64,000 nt of DNA, from assembly GCA_950097015.1 (NCBI GenBank), contig CATNEN010000041.1:1901501-1965500 (forward strand), in the 5' to 3' direction. Source of the DNA: Macrostomum hystrix. Lineage: Eukaryota; Platyhelminthes; Macrostomidae. The position numbers and the translations under genes are program-made. Position 1 is the stretch's first letter, and each line of letters starts with the position of its first letter. The notes beneath the pieces are model-generated. The model was not told the origin of the DNA and searched no databases. It was given only the letters and a program-made list of their open reading frames with translations. This document shows, in pieces, positions 51,916 to 63,352 of the stretch.

Positions 51916-52395
51916 TGGCAATCCGAGTCACCTTCTCGTCCTTGGCTAAAAGTGCAACCTGACACAAAAGCACAAAGCTTGGCTGACAAACATTTTAGCA
52001 AATAACAGGGAGTGCTCGCAGATTAACAAATCGATAATGGTGTCGCAAAATCACAGGAGCAATGTGCTCACGCGGTGTGCTCAAAGCAGAGAGCGGGATG
52101 GGCAGAAAGCTGTGGAAAGCAAACTAGAAGCAAAGCAGGACTCCGTATAAAAATATGTCTGCCCAGGAATTCGATTCTCAGACAGTCCAGCCAATCAGCT
52201 CACAATCAGAGCGCATTTAAAATTCGCTCTTTCTAAAAAATGGATTTCGAGCGCGTTCAGCCAAAACTGCCCCGAGTTCTTTGATAATTCTTGCAAATGT
52301 CGAATGTGCTACTGCCAAGTTGCTTGTGAGTAGTTTGAATGGAGAATATTCGCTCTTCTATAGATCTGTGTGAAAAATTCCAGTCCCTCTGGGCT
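51916..52395. other. DDR 3' flank
   Basis: Unique sequence after the receptor stop codon on the minus strand. No AATAAA or ATTAAA was seen on that strand, so the transcript end is unplaced. Confidence 0.3.
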
Positions 52396-52620
52396 TCAAG
52401 TAGCCAGGGGCAGCTGGAGGAGGCTGCAGTCCCTTGGCGAGTAGCCCACATTGTGCCGCTGCAGGAACAGGTGAATCTCGCTGAAGCGCGGCCGGCAGGC
52501 TTCGTCCCGCTGCCAGCACTCGCACAGCAGGTCGTAGAGCTCACGGGAGCACAGCGGCGGGCAGGGCAGCGCCTGGGCGGCACCGTTGCACAGCAGGATG
52601 TGCTGGCAGTTGGCCACCAC
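52396..52620 (-). CDS. DDR exon: kinase C-lobe end
   Basis: VVANCQHILLCNGAAQALPC to CWQRDEACRPRFSEIHLFLQ, then a 21-residue tail ending QLPLAT. Acceptor GCCCGCAG. The segment before CWQRD is diverged from vertebrate DDRs. Confidence 0.9.
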   Translation of the reverse strand: MVANCQHILLCNGAAQALPCPPLCSRELYDLLCECWQRDEACRPRFSEIHLFLQRHNVGYSPRDCSLLQLPLAT

Positions 52621-55600
52621 CTGCGGGCCGGCGGCGGGAGGGTGTTGAGAATCTACCACCGCGGATTGCTTAATCTATTTCTATGGACTGCTAGTCTATT
52701 ACAAATGGATTGCTAATCTATTACAAATGGATTGCTAATCTATTACAAATGGATTGCTAATCTATTACAAATGGATTGCTAATCTATTACAAATGGATTG
52801 CTAATATTTGAAATATGAATTGCTAATATAGCCGTCGCTCGCTCACCTGCTGGTCGCTCAGGTGAGAGAATGGCTGCTCCCGGCAGAAGGTGAGCATCTC
52901 CCACAGCGTGACGGCGAAGCTCCAGACGTCGCTGCGGCAGGAGAAGCGGCCGTGCAGGACGGCCTCCCAGGCCATCCAGCGGATGGGCAGCGAGGCGCCG
53001 GAGCCGCCGTCAAGTCGGCAGTAGTCTGCCGAGTAGAGCGGCTGCGACATGCCGAAGTCGCAGATTTTCACCTGGTAGCCGGCGCCCAGCAGGCAGTTGC
53101 GACAGGCCAGGTCGCGATGCACCAGCTGCAGGGACTCCAGGTATTTCATGCCGCTGGCGATCTGCGCGGCAAGGTAGATCAGGCAGCCATGCGACAGCGG
53201 CGGCTCCGAGGAGCCGGTGGCAGCGGCTGCTGCAGCCCGGGAGCGCAGGAACTGGTGCAGGTCACCGTGCTGCATGTACTCAACCAGGATGCACTGCTGG
53301 GCGCCATCGCGCGTCACCACGCCCAGCACCCGGACGATGTTAGGATCCTGCAGCCGCGCCAGCAGCCGCATCTCGCGCCGGAAGTCGCGTCGGGCCTGCG
53401 GACCCGCGCCGGGTCGGAGGGTCTTCGCTGCCACCAGGAGGCGGCCGCCAGGAGAAACCCACTCGGCCAGCCGGACCTCGCCGAACTGTCCGCCTCCCAG
53501 GCGCTCCTTCAGCGCCACGGAGCCCGGCGCCACCTCCAGGGCGGCGAGTGAATCGGCGCTGACCGCAGGTTCCGAAGAGTCGCCGAGGTCATCGGCACCG
53601 CCGAGGATGCCGAAGTCGTCGGGACAGGCGTAGACCGTGTTGCCGGAGCAGCCTGTACAATGGCCAGGGAACGGGTCGGTCTCTTCGGTCCCTTCCCTTC
53701 TCTTAGAAAAAAAGTATAAAAATGGAGGACGGCACGATGGCTCTACTCAAAGTTGATGTTTTGCTATGAGACTCAGCTTGGTCTGGCGCTGCTCTCAGAA
53801 TTCGTATTCCAGAAGCTTCTAAGAAAGAAAATATTTCTTCTGCAACCTCAAAACGTGGTGTTTCTGGCGAGGCTGCGCAAGCGACAGTCCCGTGTTCAAC
53901 AAACCGATCGGCGAGCTTGCAGATTGGGAAGCGGACTATGGTGGGATTGGGGAATCGAAAACAGGCGTCAAAGTTGAGCTCGTCAAACCGAATGAGAACT
54001 GAAGTGAGAAGCAAGCGAACTCGAAGCTGCTCAGACCAATGAGGCTGGGGCTCCCAGCGTCCACTCGCTCACGCGCAGCTGCCCAGGGGAGAGTCTTCAG
54101 GAAGGTGTCGAAGTGAGACGGCTTGTTGGCGATGGGAGCTGATGAGGCGCCGGTCTGCCGGAGTCGAGAGGCCGGCCAAGTGGCCTCAGCAGCAGCAGCA
54201 GCAGCATAGAGCACGCGGGGCGGTGGTCGTGGGATTGCGCAACCGTGGGGAGATTATCCCAGCCCCTTCTCTGTCTGGCCTGGGCAGGAAGTGGTCCGCG
54301 CTGCCGACCTCCACCTGATGCGGCTGGGCCTTCGCCTTCAAGACTTTAATTAAGGTTGAGCATAGTCTCAAAGGGCTCGCACCTGCTCATCCCGGATGAG
54401 GCTCGGGTCAGGCAGATCAGAAGAATGATTGAAGGATACCTGCGAGCTGACCGGCATGCCATGATTGAGGCAGATTATTTGGGGGACACTGACTCACTCA
54501 GCTGAGCAGTGAGCCGTGACTCATTGACCTACTTGACACATTACCGCCCTGCTCTGTTAATAATAGTTAATAACGTCAGCCTTCCAATAATTGAGAGCGG
54601 AGGTGCCGCCGTACCTTGAATGCTCAGGTCCGATGGAAACCGAGGCACCGGCGGAGGCGACGAGTTGGAAGCGAAAGACGCAGCCGCCGCGGCAGTCCTG
54701 GGCAATCCGGGCAGGGCGGCGGTTCTCGACTGACGGCCGCCGCCCAGCTGAAGGTGGCCAGCGGACGGATCAACGGTGGCTGAGCACGCGTGGTGCCGGA
54801 GCTGATGGTGCGGCGGCTGCGGCTGCAGCGGGCCGGTGCCGGGCAGGAGGATCCGCGGCCTGGCGTAGGTGCCGAGCCCCGCCGCGTACAGCCCGCCGCC
54901 GTTCAGGCCGAAGGGTGGCGCCGCCAGCGGCTGCTGCTGCTGCGGGCCGTACAGGGTGGCGCTGGCGTACTCGCGTGCGGCTCCGCTGGGCATCGCCGGA
55001 GCGAACGGAGCGAAGGAAGCCGGGGCGTAGGTGTAGCAGTCGGGGCCGTTCAGGTCGGTGCGCTGGTCCTCCTCGTCCTCGGAATTGGGCAGGCTGGTGT
55101 AGATGCTACCGTTGGCCGGCTTGCCATTGACCACCATGGCTGGCCGGCCGCTGCTGAAGTCTAGGTGGATGCTCTCCGCGTTCTTCGCTTGCTGATGTAA
55201 TGAGCGGCCGCCCGCATCACCGCCCCGCTGCTTTTTGCGCAGGAGGCGCCGGCGAAGGCAGAGGAAGGCGATGGCCAGCATCAGCAGGACCGCGCCCAGC
55301 AGGATCGAGACGATGATGGCCACGTAGGTGGTCGTCTCGCTCTCCCTGGCCGCGCCGCTGCCGCCGGGGCCGCCAGCGCCGCCTCCGCCCTGCTCGATGC
55401 GCTCATTGTGAGAGGAGCCGCCGCTGCCGCGCCCGGCGCTTGGAGGCTGCACGGGTGGCAGCACCGGCGGGTTCGTATTGCCGGCGCCCGGATCCACTGG
55501 CGGTCGCGGTGGTGGAGACGGCGGGGGCTTCGGCGGTGTCTCAGTTGGTGGCGGGTCGGGCATCACGTCTGCGAAAGGCGAGGAGAGAGAGGGGATGGCC

Positions 55601-58600
55601 GGGTTATTGGGATCGCCGATCGAAATGGAATGCGGAACCAATTTGAGCAACGAAAGGAGAAGGTTGGGTGAAGGGAGCGGAGAGGGTTGGGTGAAGGGAG
55701 CGGAGAGGGTTGGGTGAAGGGAGCAGAGAGGGTTGGGTGAAGGGAGCGGAGAGGTTTGAGTGAAGGGAGCGGAGAGGTTTGAGTGAAGGGAGCGGAGAGG
55801 TTTGAGTGAAGGGAGCGGAGAGGTTTGAGTGAAGGGAGCGGAGAGGGTTGTGTGAAGGGAGCGGTGTGGATTGGGATAAAAGGAACAGAGAGGGTTAGGA
55901 TAATAGAGGTCCAATATGGGTGAGATATTCGATGTTGGAATTGATAAGTTGATATAATTTTTGTGCTGTGATTATATTTAATCAAGCAATCACAGCAGAT
56001 ATCATTAGCAGGTGGATTTCAGCCCAGGTGGGATTGCAATCTGCAGGATCTGACAGTGGAGATGCGGAGGTCGGGTCAAGCAGTTGGGTGGGCGCGGGTT
56101 CTTCAGAATTTCATTAAGACAAAGTTTTCTTAGAATGCAGTCAAGGCAGGATCGAACAATTTTAGGAAATGTTTGGGATTTATCTGGCCAAAGATCACGG
56201 CCGGCTTTGGGACACGCGGAGGAGAAGAGGCAGCCCAGGTGAAGTGGGAGCACAAGAGCTGGCCCCCAGAAATTAACCTCCTCTTGGGCGCGCAGTGACT
56301 CGAGAGACAGAAATTCTGACGGCCCTCCGTGATTCCGCCTGTTTTTGCAAGGCACCCGTCTCCGCATCAGTGCTGGCTGCAACCGGTGCGCACAGCTGCG
56401 GCTGCAGAGATGCCTGAATCGCAGCAGATCGCTACCTGGGCATGTCTGAGTTGGACTCTGATTCACTTCTGCCCCGGGGCTTCCGGCTCGGTTTCCGGAC
56501 ACGCGGGGTCTGTTTTCCGGGCCGGCAAATCGAATCTGTCTCGACCCGGTTTGGGGGACTCGCTAAGCTCAGCATCGACTCAGCTGGACAAAGTACAAAA
56601 TATTCCCCTAGGAGGCCGGTGCGGGAGACAGACGCCAGACTTGTGATATGCCACGTCTGGGAGATAAGGCAGGATACTCGAGAGTAAGGAATCGTATCAC
56701 TGTGAGCGTGCGTCCGTTCAACTCCCTTTTCTATCCATTCGAGCACTCCGCGTCCAACCCTCTCTCGCCTCCACTTCTGGCCCTTCCACTCCTCCGCTTC
56801 TACCCATTCTTCTCCACCACTTCTACCCCTTCCCCTCCGCTTCTACCCCTTCTTCTCCACCACTTCTGGCCCTTCCACTCCTCCGCTTCTACCCCTTCTT
56901 CTCCGCTTCTACCCCTTCTTCTCCACCACTTCTACCCCTTCGACTCCTCCGCTTCTACCCCTTCTTCTCCACCACTTCTACCCCTTCCTCTCCTAAACTC
57001 ATGGTGAAGGAAAAAACTGAAGTGTGAGAACGGCGGTGCGGCATGAGTCAATATTTTTCTTTGGAAGGCAAACACGAGACGCTAACCAAGAGTTCTCAAA
57101 CGCCTCAGCTCAAGGTTTCTGGGACACCTGCAAATCTCATTGAGACACACGTTGGAGGCGGCAGAAGACAAAGGCAGAAAAAAGTATTCCAACTTTAATG
57201 AAAGACTGTCTAAAAAGAAGGCTAATCTGCCCTCAAGACATAGTTTGTGAGGCCGCAGTGAGTCACTGTGTGCTCGTGCATAATCTGCGGCCAGAGAAAG
57301 TAAGCAAAGAGCGGTGCGAGCTCGCTAGCAGCTCAGAGTCCGTCATTTCCTGTTGCTGGCGATACCCTCTTAGTTTCTCTCCTTCTGCCCTCGCACGGAG
57401 TCACCCCACGTTTAAAAAAATAGTATTTTAATGGACACAGGAAGTCCGGAAAACTGACGCTAGTTTTCGGGCGATTGGATTAAAGTGGGGAATCAAGTGC
57501 TATTGATTCGGCACCGTTTGAACTGCCGTTCTGGAAAAGACAGGCGCCTCCTGGCTAGAGCTGTGACCCCCGGCTCGGTCATGGGGACTTTCGGAGACGG
57601 GGAGAGTGGTAGATGGTAGATCGGAGCTAGAGAAGTAGATAAGAAAGAGTGAGAGAAGTGAAGAAGGGTAGAGAAGATAGGAAAGGGTAGAATGGAGTGG
57701 GTAGGCAGGGAAGGGTAGAATGGAGAGGGTAGGCAGGGAAGGGTAGAATGGAGAGGGTAGGCAGGGAAGGGTAGAATGGAGAGGGTGGGCAGGGAAGGGT
57801 AGAATGGAGAGGGTAGGCAGGGAAGGGTAGAATGGAGAGGGTAGGCAGGGAAGGGTAGAATGGAGAGGGTAGGCAGGGAAGGGTAGAATGGAGAGGGTAG
57901 GCAGGGAAGGGTAGAATGGAGAGGGTAGGCATGGAAGGGTAGAATGGAGAGGGTAGGCAGGGAAGGGTAGAATGGAGTGGGTAGGCAGGGAAGGGTAGAA
58001 TGGAGAGGGTAGGCAGGGAAGGGTAGAATGGAGTGGGTAGGCAGGGAAGGGTAGAATGGAGAGGGTAGGCAGGGAAGGGTAGAATGGAGAGGGTAGGCAG
58101 GGAAGGGTAGAATGGAGTGGGTAGGCAGGGAAGGGTAGAATGGAGAGGGTAGGCAGGGAAGGGTAGAATGGAGTGGGTAGGCAGGGAAGGGTAGAATGGA
58201 GAGGGTAGGCAGGGAAGGGTAGAATGGAGAGGGTAGGCATGGAAGGGTAGAATGGAGAGGGTAGGCAGGGAAGGGTAGAATGGAGTGGGTAGGCAGGGAA
58301 GGGTAGAATGGAGAGGGTAGGCAGGGAAGGGTAAAGTGGAGTGCAGGTTGGATGGGAAAAGCAGAGAAGAGAGGGCAGATGGTGAGGGGAAGTGAGAATG
58401 GGAACAATGAGGCTGCCAGGTAGGAAGGGTCCATATGAGTCAGCCGGCCAGTAAGAGCTACAAAAGGAGCCATTAGTAAAAAGCGCAGAACAACTGTGGA
58501 CATTGGAGTGGGCCGCAGCCAGAAACCCCGCCGTGTAATTAAAGCGACCACTCCGGACATTGATTCCCCAGCAACTCCTTCAGTGCGCGATGCATAAAAA

Positions 58601-61600
58601 AACAAAACTTTCGGCCACTTTTTGTAGGGAAATAAATTAGTGCTCAGCTCAGCCCGGGCGAGGATGCGGAGCTGGGACCACTTGTGGAATGATGAAGCGC
58701 GGCGGCTGGGCAGAGCTGGGCCTGTTGAAAATAGTGAGAACGCCCGGTCCCAGCAAGCAGCTTGTTAGTGAGGCTCAGTGTAAGATAATACCAGCCCCCG
58801 AATCTCAAAGCGCAAACGATCTGTCTCATCGGGCGTTCAACTGAGAGCGAAATCAATCAGGAGAGGCTCTTTGCCAAACAGAAATCGGAGGCGGAGAAAT
58901 TGCATTCCGCGCTCACTCGCTCTCTTTGATGAGGGGTTCTCGGTGCGCCTCAGTCCGACGCAAAGGCGCCCAGACAGAGACCCTTGTCGGGCCTGTGACG
59001 CCACGGCCACCTGCGTCAATTAGAGCTCGTCCCCACGCTCCAACCCTGTCTCTGGTGTTGTTTGGCCAAGGAGTCTCCAGTTTCACTCGCTCCACTGCCT
59101 GGATCGCTGGGGTCAACTACCAACTGTGCAAACAGTGCATATTGTCCAGGCCGAGTGTTTGTACCTTTAATTCAGTGGAAAATTGAAAATTCTGCGCCGC
59201 AGCAGCAGCAGCAGCAGCACGGTCGTCAGTCGACTGACACGCAGAAGATGAGAGGTCTGTGATTGCACAGCTGCCCATGTGTGACTCATGCAGCAGGCAG
59301 GAGGTCAGCCAGCATCTCCAGCCGGGCTCGGCACAGGAGCATGCTGCACAGGTGATAAGCAGTCTGCTGCACAGTTTCTAAATAGTCTGCTGCACAGGTG
59401 ATAAGCAGTCTGCTGCACAGTTGATAAGTAGTCTGCTACACAGGTGATAATTAGTCTGCTGCATGGGTGGTAATTAGTCTGCTGCACAGGTGCTAATTAG
59501 TCTGCTGCACATGTGGGCTGCTTGCGCAGTGCCACAGGCGTGGTGCCCGATTCGTTTCTCGGGCCGGCGGCTCCTCCGAAGACCCTCGACGCGCAAAGAC
59601 GAATCCATAAAGAGACTCAAAGTGTCGGCCCAATGGCCCGCGCAGTCTCAAAGCGTTAAGGAGAGAAAAAATTGAGCCTAGCACTGCATGATTGATGAGG
59701 CGAGCTCCGCCTCCTGGGAGCCGGGCGGGAATCGGCCAAGTGCGCGCCCCTCGCCGCCATCAGCTTCGCGCTGATGAGGAAATGCAAAATAAATTTATAA
59801 ATAATAACTGCGCGGCCGAGCCTCGCGGGGTGCGAACGACTTGCGAGGCCGCAGCTGCGGGAGGCGACCGCAGGACTCGAAGAAGTCGAGACCGCTCAGG
59901 GAAGGCAGCTGGCAGGAAGAACCGCTGATTGATGACGCAATTTCTCTGAGCCAGTTGACTTCTGCTTGGTGTATCTCCCGCAGCGCGCCCGCCAGTCCAG
60001 GAATTCATCAGCTCCGCCTGCTCCCTCCAATGTGCGAGTCACTTTACTTCCGAAAGATTATTCGCTGAATTGGCCTCTGAAAAATCCCTCCTGCACTCAA
60101 ATCCCATATATTTGTCTCTTTATAAGCTTACCCACCAGCACTCTCATTCTCTCCCTTCTCACTCTCATTCTCTTCCCCTTCTCGCTCTCTCCCCCCTTCT
60201 CACTCTCATTCTCTCCCTTCTCACTCTCATTCTCTCCCCTTCTCACTCTCATTTTCTCCCTTCTCACTCTCATTCTCTCCCCCTTCTCACTCTCATTCTC
60301 TCCCCCTTCTCACTCCCATTCTTTCCCTTCTCACTCCCATTCTTTCCCTTCTCACTCTCATTCTCTCCCCCTTCTCACTCTCATTTTCTCCCTTCTCACT
60401 CTCATTCTCTCCCCCTTCTCACTTCCATTCTCCGTTCTCACTGTCATTCTCTCCCCTTCTCAAATTTTAACTCCTTCCAGTCACCTGTACTCTCAGTCAC
60501 TGTCTCACCCCAGTTTGCCATTCTGTCTACAGTTCCCCCATTCTCTGCTCCATGCAGCCAGATGCCGGTCTCTTTCATGCTCCGTCCGGCTGCTCACCAG
60601 CTGGATCCCACACACAATGGCTTCAACTCGCGCTGTCTCCACCTGAGCTCCTCCACAACGCCAAGACCGCAATGGCCCTCAGCCAGATTAACCGACAACC
60701 ACTTTGACAGCGCCGCCAACCGGACCGGAACGGCCGGAAAGAGATTAGGAAAAAGACGGACAGGGAGGGAAGGAGACGGACAGTCAGTCACTGTGACGGG
60801 CAGGCCTCCAACTGGCTGGCAGACAACCTCTGCCAGCCACAGCGAGAGCGGCACGCAAACAGACGGCCGTGTAGGCCCCTGTTAGCACAGCTTGCGTAGC
60901 AGAGACAAACACGGGAGGGGCGGACAAGGCAAACCCGAGGCATTCTCAGCAACTTTTCAAGTTGAAGGACTCAGGGAAAGTCACTCGCCGGACCGTTTCT
61001 GTAAGGCAGTTTTTTATTTTCAGATCGCTCTGCAAACACGAAGCTCTGCTTGCCTTGTTTGCCGTGGGGTGGCCGGGCGGTCCACAAGCTGGGGCCTGAA
61101 TTTCATTTTGCAGTCCCGATTAGCGCAATTAGAGACCGAATGCTCAGGCTGAATGATGCAGCGGTGATCCCAACAACCCACTGAAACCCTTGCATCGATT
61201 ATTCCCATGCGCCACAAAAAGCAACAGTTGATTCACCCAAGTCACAGTCGGCAAAAAATCAACAGAAAAAAGTTATCCCAACTCAATAATGCTCCCAACT
61301 TTCCAATTAGGGCGGCCCGTGAATGACGCTGCTTTCTTTCTAAAATCCCAGTTCTCGCCACAATGAGCCCAGCGAGTTGAAAATGTCACGGCGAGTTCAG
61401 TCGGGGGGGGGGAGATCGGAGCCGCAGATTCCGCATGCGATTTTCCCCAATGCTTTGTCACGGAGCCGTGAGCATTGCTCAGGCCCGGCCGCTGAACGAG
61501 CCCCAGTGGAAATGCCGCGCCGGGCCCAAGTGTTGCAGAATTATCCCAGCGACCGAGGTGGGGAGAATGAACTGGCTGAGCTATCCCGCGGGACAGATTT

Positions 61601-63352
61601 TGGGGCTGATGAAGAGAGCCATCCGAACACAAAGAAGGCCTCTCTTCTCACTTTGCTGGAGGATTGTGAAAGGGAGATAAGCCCGAGATGATAGGCATTG
61701 CGGGGGCTCGGGGATGCAGTGTCTGAGTCATCCAGTGTGAGTTGCAGAGGCCCAGGTGAAGCATATGTTCGGCTCAGAGCAACAAGTGCCAGCGCAGCCT
61801 CTGTGCTCAACTCGAGTGCTGTGTTTGCTCAGGCGGTGCACGGCCGGGATTTGAGCAGACGCCCACCCCAGACATCAAGCCGCCCGCCATCCCTGCTGCA
61901 TTCCGGCCCGTCTGCTGCAGCAGGGTGCGGCGCGGGGCACCAGCGGACCGGCAAATCGCTGCCCGAATATCCCCAGGACTGGTCGGATTGATGGCTGGGG
62001 GAATAAATTATTCCGCAGCACACACTGCAGAGGTGCAGCCCGGCCTGATTCCGTATGCCACCGCATGCCCCACCCGCCCTGCACTGACAGCTGCCGCGTC
62101 TGGGAGCTCAAGCCGCCCGACTCGCTTGGGTTCGAGAGAGTTGGCTCGGAATGATGCCAGAGTGCCCCTGGCTGAGCCTCGATACATCTGCTTCCCGCAC
62201 CAGCATTCACCCACCCCGCCTTGTCATGCCACTCTGACTTGCGTCTGCCCGCCTCTGCGCTTGCCTCTACCTTATCCTCCCCCCCTTTCCTTGATCTCCC
62301 CTTGCCTCTCCCTTATCTTCCCTTTCCTCTCCCTTATCTTCCCTTTCCTCTCCCTTCTCGTCTCCCTCATAGGGTCAATAAGCCGTCTACTACGAGTGCA
62401 CAATTCTGCTTGCACAAAACAGATGGACCTGTCCCTCTGACACACCTAGTTTACTAAGTGTCCTCATTTAGGATTTAGTTTTGATCTCGAGTCATCAACA
62501 GTTCACAGGGCCTAATTATCCAGTTCTAGCAGCAATTTTAATTAGTAATTCGGGTGTCTAAAAAGCACTGATACACCGATCGCGAGGCCATAAACCTGAT
62601 TAACAGCTTGTCGCGAAGGCCACGTCAACACCTGACCCGCTCCGCGGCGATGCCTCACCTGACTCGAAGAACACCTCTGACAGCAGCATCCAGTTGCTTA
62701 TGGGGTGAAAGTGCAACTCCAGCCGCACGAATCGGCCCACCAGGCCCACAATGTCCAGGCGCAACGGCCGCGTGAACTGGTTGCTGTCGTCCGGAGGCAC
62801 CGCGGTCGCCACGCTGGCTGCGGTGAAGTAGCGGCCGCCCACGCTGGCCGAGGCCACCGCCCTGGAGAACAGGCGCGCGTCCCAGCTAGCGAAGTCGTTG
62901 TTCGTGTCGATGGTGACGCTGTGAAATCGACGCACGGCGTCGAACTCGAACTCGATGGTGACTGAGTCGCTGTTGAGCTGGCGCTTGTCCCAGCCCACGT
63001 AGCGCAGGCCGGCCAGGCCCTCGTCGTTCGGGTCGGTTCTGGGGGACACGCTGCTGCTGGTGTAGTCCGCCAGCTTTCCGAGCCCGCCGGTCAGCTGCCC
63101 ACGGACCACCCGGCCGTCGTAGAAGTGATCGGCGAAGTCGGCCTGGCCTCCGGCCGCGGAATGGCCCTGAGGCGCCGAGTAGGCCACGAGGCCCTGGTAG
63201 TCGGGGCAGCCAAACAGCTCGAACTTCAGGCACACATTGGTGTCCTTCTCGTCCGGGTTCAGTGGGAAGATTTTCACCTGCTTGGCCACCAGCGGCGGCT
63301 TCAAGGTGACGTAGTTTTTCTTGTCCTTCACATCCGTGTTGCCCTTGATGAC
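52396..63352 (-). CDS. Discoidin domain receptor tyrosine kinase, 3' four exons (5' end off window)
   Basis: Collagen-receptor-type tyrosine kinase of the plasma membrane. Exons, transcript order: 63352-62659, 55568-54615, 53652-52847, 52620-52396; phases join to 892 codons. Numbering from the first visible codon: residues 1 to about 50 end the discoidin domain (VAKQVKIFPLNP, NVCLKFELFGC). The DDR-specific second globular domain follows (GGLGKLADYT, YVGWDKRQL, VTIEFEFDAVRRFHSV, NWMLLSEVFFES). Then come a Pro/Gly-rich stalk, one membrane helix (about 313-336, YVAIIVSILLGAVLLMLAIA), a long Tyr-containing juxtamembrane and the kinase: GGGQFGEVRLAEW, VAAKTL, LVHRDLACRNC, CDFGMSQ, LPIRWMAWE. All catalytic motifs are present. 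The activation loop reads YSADYC where vertebrate DDRs have Y-x-x-DYY. The signal peptide and first discoidin strands must lie beyond 64000. Confidence 0.92.
52670..52825. repeat. 22-bp repeat in the last DDR intron, about 6 copies
   Basis: TGGATTGCTAATCTATTACA plus two bases. It fills most of the 226-base intron. Confidence 0.92.
52847..53652 (-). CDS. DDR exon: kinase domain, main part
   Basis: Starts CSGNTVYACPDDFG (compare the DDR GGNTY motif). The P-loop GGGQFGEV, VEYMQHGDLHQFL, an Ala-rich insert (RSRAAAAAATGSS), HRDLACRN, DFGMSQ and SDVWSFAVTLWEML follow. It ends at LSDQQ with donor CAG|GTGAGC. Confidence 0.94.
53653..54614 (-). other. DDR intron without array
   Basis: About 960 bases of unique sequence with a short CAG/CTG run near 54188. 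No extra exon is needed, because flanking phases match and the protein reads through. Confidence 0.5.
54615..55568 (-). CDS. DDR exon: stalk, transmembrane, juxtamembrane
   Basis: DVMPDPPPTETPPKPPPSPP (stalk), membrane helix, basic stop-transfer RRRLLRKKQRGG. The juxtamembrane has several tyrosines (GSIYTSLPNSEDEEDQ, CYTYAP, EYASATLYG, GTYARPRILLPG), a His-rich patch and an Ala run. Acceptor CTTTCGCAG, donor TTCAAG|GTACGG. Confidence 0.92.
55660..55900. repeat. 23-bp purine-rich repeat, about 10 copies
   Basis: The unit is GTGAAGGGAGCGGAGAGG followed by GTTGG or TTTGA. It lies at the 3' end of the 7-kb DDR intron, about 90 bases before the exon (on the minus strand a pyrimidine tract). Confidence 0.92.
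56750..56998. repeat. Pyrimidine-rich repeat of CTTCTACCCCTTCTTCTCCA
   Basis: About 9-10 variable copies (period 15-24) in the long DDR intron. It is a C/T-rich + strand block. Confidence 0.85.
57655..58345. repeat. 28-bp repeat, about 24 copies
   Basis: GGGTAGAATGGAGAGGGTAG followed by GCAGGGAA. GAGTGGG and GAGAGGG forms alternate. It lies in the long DDR intron. Confidence 0.95.
59340..59515. repeat. 23-bp repeat of AGTCTGCTGCACAGGTGATA
   Basis: About 7 imperfect copies with AATTAGTCTG and AAGCAGTCTG forms, in the long DDR intron. Confidence 0.85.
60140..60465. repeat. Pyrimidine repeat of CTTCTCACTCTCATTCTCTC
   Basis: About 14 copies with a period of 21-23, C-run length varying from 2 to 5. 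Confidence 0.92.
62265..62365. repeat. Short pyrimidine repeat (CTCTCCCTTATCTTCCCTTT)
   Basis: Three to four copies with an 18-21-base period, near the 5' end of the long DDR intron. Confidence 0.75.
62659..63352 (-). CDS. DDR exon: end of discoidin and DS-like domain
   Basis: VIKGNTDVKDKKNYVTLKPP to LLSEVFFES. Acceptor TTGCCGCAG, donor GTCAG|GTGAGG. It enters in phase 0, so an upstream exon must end on a codon boundary. Confidence 0.92.

Larger units (their letters stand above)
58346..62658 (-). other. Upstream part of the long DDR intron
   Basis: Mostly unique, GC-rich around 58900-59200 and 59650-59900. It contains three small arrays listed separately. Several open frames of about 80-170 codons have no acceptor-donor pair or family match that I can support. 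Confidence 0.4.

Noticed and set aside
56005-56502. 165-codon minus-strand ORF
   Set aside because: Lies in the DDR intron. Phase would not need it, and no family is recognised.
57493-58605. 370-codon minus-strand ORF in the long DDR intron
   Set aside because: Almost all of it is the 28-bp array read in a frame that closes only at the flanks. No domain is visible.
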